Of a stretch of DNA of 64,000 bases, positions 62,091 to 64,000 are shown in pieces. The notes below the pieces were generated by a model, which made no database searches, had not been told where the DNA came from, and was given only the letters and a program-made list of their open reading frames with translations. The DNA is from Neolewinella antarctica (GTDB taxonomy: Bacteria > Bacteroidota > Bacteroidia > Chitinophagales > Saprospiraceae). The stretch lies in assembly GCF_011927835.1 (NCBI RefSeq), contig NZ_JAATJH010000008.1, positions 62,001 through 126,000 on the forward strand. The letters are read 5' to 3'. A program made the translations under genes and the position numbers. How positions within the stretch are numbered: position 1 is the stretch's first letter; each line of letters opens with the position of its first letter.

Positions 62091-63428
62091 TTACGATAAG
62101 CCATCCCAAGCTAAGCGAATCCCCGTGAATTGCCAACGTTTGTCCGTCGGAAAAAAATTACGGTAGGTCGGTCGCGCGTGGCTCTGCGGCGTGGCGCAAC
62201 TCCCACCCCGGAGCACCATTTGGTTAACCATAAACTTACCGTTGTACTCACCGAGCGCGCCCGCGGGCCGGGGGTAGCGGGGGTACGGTAAGTAGGCGGA
62301 ATTGGTCCATTCCCAGGTGTCGCCGAGGAAGTTTTCCGTGGGGTCGTTTTGTCCCGATTTAATCGGGCGTGCGGGTTCGGGGTGAAAGGAGCCACGTTCT
62401 ACCCAGTTCTGCCGGGCGCTGACGGGCGCGCCGTGCATCCGTTGGGCTACTTCCCACTCGAATTCGGTGGGTAATCGGGCACCGGCCCACCGAGCGTAAG
62501 CGTCGGCTTCGTACCAGCTAACGTGCGTAACGGGTAGGTCAGCTCGGAGACCCCGTAAGCCGCCGTCCAGTAAATACTCACACCACGACTCATTCTTTTT
62601 TACCCAGTAGAGCGGGGCCTTTACGTCTAAGTTCCGCGCCCACTCGATGCCTTCCATCTGCCAAAACTCAAACCGTTCGTAGCCACCGTCTTCCATGAAG
62701 GCCAGATACTCTCCGTTGGTGACCGTCCGGGAAGCGATGCGAAAGTCTTCCAGCAACACCCGGTGAGCACCCCGCTCGTTGTCCCAGTGGAAGTCGTCGC
62801 CCCGGTGGCCGATCTCGTAAATACCTTCCGGGACGGGAAGCTGCCTTGTTACCGTCGATCCAGTAAGCACTGCACTCCCGGTCCCGATAGCTATCGGGAC
62901 CGCGCCCGCGTTCGTATTCTTACGCTTTTGATACACGGGATAGTAAGGATTCGTACCAAGGATGTACTTGATGTCCGTCAGCAGCAGTTCCTGGTGTTGC
63001 TGTTCGTGGTTCAGCCCCAACTCCACTAACGATTCGATTTCAGCTAGGTCCTGATGGGTGCTGGCGAGCAGACGCGCTATTTTTTTATCGACGTGCTGGC
63101 GGTATTCGAGCACCCGACTCAGCGCCGGACGCGTCATGTTTCCGCGGCTCGAGCGCGTAATTCGCGGCCCCTGGCTTTCGTAATAACTGTTGAAAAACCA
63201 GTTTAGCCGCTCGTCGAAACGCGAATAGCCTTCCACAAACTCCGCCAGAATGAAATTCTCGAAGAACCAAGAACTGTGGCCCAGGTGCCACTTTGGCGGG
63301 CTGACGTCCGGGTGCGGCTGGACGACGTAGTCTTCCGGTTCCAGCGGCGCACAAAGCGCCAGCGACTGGTCACGAACGAACGTAAAATGCTCGGCCAACA
63401 CGTAGTCAGCCGTTGGTCGTTTGGTCAT
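62091..63428 (-). CDS. egtB: Hercynine oxygenase EgtB (ergothioneine synthase)
   Basis: EgtB joins a thiol to hercynine as a sulfoxide, using iron and oxygen. The 445-aa protein has an N-terminal DinB-like domain with the iron site H-E-Q-Q-H-Q-E near residue 140 and a histidine in L-G-H-S-S-W-F. A C-terminal formylglycine-generating-enzyme-like domain follows (V-S-W-Y-E-A-D-A-Y-A-R-W, R-L-P-T-E-F-E-W-E, R-G-G-S). No SAM domain, so it is not OvoA. Two TCCCGA-type palindromes (62353-62367 and 62879-62902) are translated in its loops. No egtC or egtE lies nearby. Confidence 0.92.
   Translation of the reverse strand: MTKRPTADYVLAEHFTFVRDQSLALCAPLEPEDYVVQPHPDVSPPKWHLGHSSWFFENFILAEFVEGYSRFDERLNWFFNSYYESQGPRITRSSRGNMTRPALSRVLEYRQHVDKKIARLLASTHQDLAEIESLVELGLNHEQQHQELLLTDIKYILGTNPYYPVYQKRKNTNAGAVPIAIGTGSAVLTGSTVTRQLPVPEGIYEIGHRGDDFHWDNERGAHRVLLEDFRIASRTVTNGEYLAFMEDGGYERFEFWQMEGIEWARNLDVKAPLYWVKKNESWCEYLLDGGLRGLRADLPVTHVSWYEADAYARWAGARLPTEFEWEVAQRMHGAPVSARQNWVERGSFHPEPARPIKSGQNDPTENFLGDTWEWTNSAYLPYPRYPRPAGALGEYNGKFMVNQMVLRGGSCATPQSHARPTYRNFFPTDKRWQFTGIRLAWDGLS
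62353..62367. repeat. TCCCGA-type palindrome in egtB (small)
   Basis: CCCGATT and AATCGGG arms around one T, inside a loop-coding part of egtB (P-I-K-S-G-Q-N). Confidence 0.6.
62879..62902. repeat. 24-bp perfect palindrome in egtB
   Basis: CGGTCCCGATAG and CTATCGGGACCG form a perfect 24-bp palindrome in the codons joining the DinB-like and C-terminal domains. The same CCCGATAGCTATCGGG core occurs in both 197-bp elements at 54 kb. Confidence 0.75.
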
Positions 63429-63433
63429 TTTAG

Positions 63434-63721
63434 CTATGCTTGACGGACCTTGACACCCTTCCAGAACGCAATGTGGCCGGCGATTTTCTCTGCTTTGGGG
63501 TAAGGCTCGCGGTAAACCCAGGCCGCATCCGAGTTGACGTCCTCACCGACGACTACATCGTAGTAGCCGCAGTCTCCCTTCCACCCGCAAAAGCTGGTGG
63601 TATCGCTGTGGCGTAGGTGGTCACCTTTCACGCTCGCCTCGGGGAAATAGTGGTTGCCTTCGACGATAACGGTCGTTTCGCTCTCCGCGATCACCGTTCC
63701 GTTCCAAATGGCCTGCATCAT
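63434..63721 (-). CDS. DUF427 domain protein
   Basis: A 95-aa protein of the DUF427 family, started at the ATG at 63721 (a second ATG follows at once). Family text is A-I-W-N-G-T-V-I-A-E-S, N-H-Y-F-P and T-S-F-C-G-W-K-G-D-C-G-Y-Y-D-V. Role unknown. It ends 5 bp before egtB on the same strand and is probably co-transcribed with the ergothioneine genes. Confidence 0.85.
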   Translation of the reverse strand: MMQAIWNGTVIAESETTVIVEGNHYFPEASVKGDHLRHSDTTSFCGWKGDCGYYDVVVGEDVNSDAAWVYREPYPKAEKIAGHIAFWKGVKVRQA

Positions 63722-63889
63722 GGTTGATTTGTTTTGGGGCTTGGATAACGCAGGTAAGGAAATTTTGGTTGTGGCGCGGGCGGTGGCGATTCTGGTAGTT
63801 GGTAAGTGCCCCGTTGGCGATTTCCTCTCGTGGCAAATCATACCACTCTTCACCCGGCCGACGGAATCCGTAAATTACCCAACGCACGA

Positions 63890-63916
63890 AGCCCAACCGT
63901 AGAGTACGATTGGGCT
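63890..63916 (-). terminator. Terminator after rplS
   Basis: AGCCCAACCGT (63890-63900) pairs with ACGATTGGGCT (63906-63916), one mismatch, just past the rplS stop on the minus strand. The rest of the 227-bp gap holds nothing recognised. Confidence 0.65.
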
Positions 63917-63948
63917 GCGTGCACCAAAAAAGATTGGAAGGGCGCTGC

Positions 63949-64000
63949 TTACTTAACGCGGCGCTCCTTGATGCGTGCCTTCTTACCAACGCGGTCCCGT
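63949..64000 (-). CDS. rplS: 50S ribosomal protein L19, C-terminal end (partial)
   Basis: Only the last 16 codons are in the window: R-D-R-V-G-K-K-A-R-I-K-E-R-R-V-K and a TAA. This fits the C-terminus of L19, which commonly reads L-R-x-x-x-G-K-x-A-R-I-K-E. The gene continues beyond the window edge. Confidence 0.75.
   Translation of the reverse strand, partial: RDRVGKKARIKERRVK

Overview
The window comes from a Bacteroidota chromosome, most likely of the Saprospiria/Lewinella type (this placement is inference). The evidence is gldL-gldM-gldN of the type IX secretion and gliding machinery, several secreted proteins ending in a type IX C-terminal sorting domain, TAnnTTTG-like promoter boxes, and genes typical of the phylum (M61 peptidase, a two-gene ergothioneine set, rpsF-rpsR-rplI, queA, trmD, rplS). 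I found no rRNA, tRNA, CRISPR array or transposase gene.

Layout. 0-4 kb: the end of a sensor kinase, a large secreted TSP3/LamG protein and a stray copy of the kinase tail. 4.1-7.6 kb: an MmeI-type restriction-modification gene split by a tandem heptamer. 8-19.5 kb: a SWIM-domain protein, a secreted glycoside hydrolase, mutS between two copies of a palindromic element, an AraC regulator, a DUF3291 protein and an S8 protease with a SPOR domain. 19.5-21.9 kb: an AT-rich patch with a frameshifted lipoprotein. 22-28 kb: a CrtA-like protein, a membrane class III cyclase, an alpha/beta hydrolase and an M61 peptidase. 28-30 kb: a RloA/RloB ATPase-TOPRIM pair. 30-36 kb: trmD, a cyclic-nucleotide-domain histidine kinase and a receiver/thioredoxin-reductase-like fusion. 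36-39.5 kb: gldN, gldM and gldL. 40-46 kb: housekeeping genes. 46-54 kb: hydrolases, a truncated GldM paralogue, a LuxE-like protein, small membrane proteins and a D-Ala-D-Ala dipeptidase. 54-64 kb: a TPR membrane protein, surE, a methyltransferase, a glycosyltransferase, egtD, egtB, a DUF427 gene and the end of rplS.

How the genes work together. GldL, GldM and GldN form part of the secretion machine that would export the CTD-bearing proteins (TSP3/LamG protein, glycoside hydrolase, esterase). The kinase at 32.3 kb and the receiver fusion at 33.7 kb look like one signalling operon. EgtB and EgtD would together make an ergothioneine-type thiol-histidine.

Most notable signals. (1) Ten and a bit copies of a 7-bp unit inside the MmeI-type gene put its two halves in different frames. 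The unit encodes the same heptapeptide in all three frames, so gain or loss of copies would switch the enzyme on and off. The middle of the gene is also AT-rich, as if its recognition domain had been swapped. (2) A 16-bp motif, GCGCGGWCGCRGGTGC, occurs ten times exactly and at least five more times with one mismatch, inside and between unrelated genes. (3) Several families of short palindromic or heptameric elements are scattered through the window, some inside coding sequence. (4) A GldM paralogue stops exactly after the second periplasmic domain.
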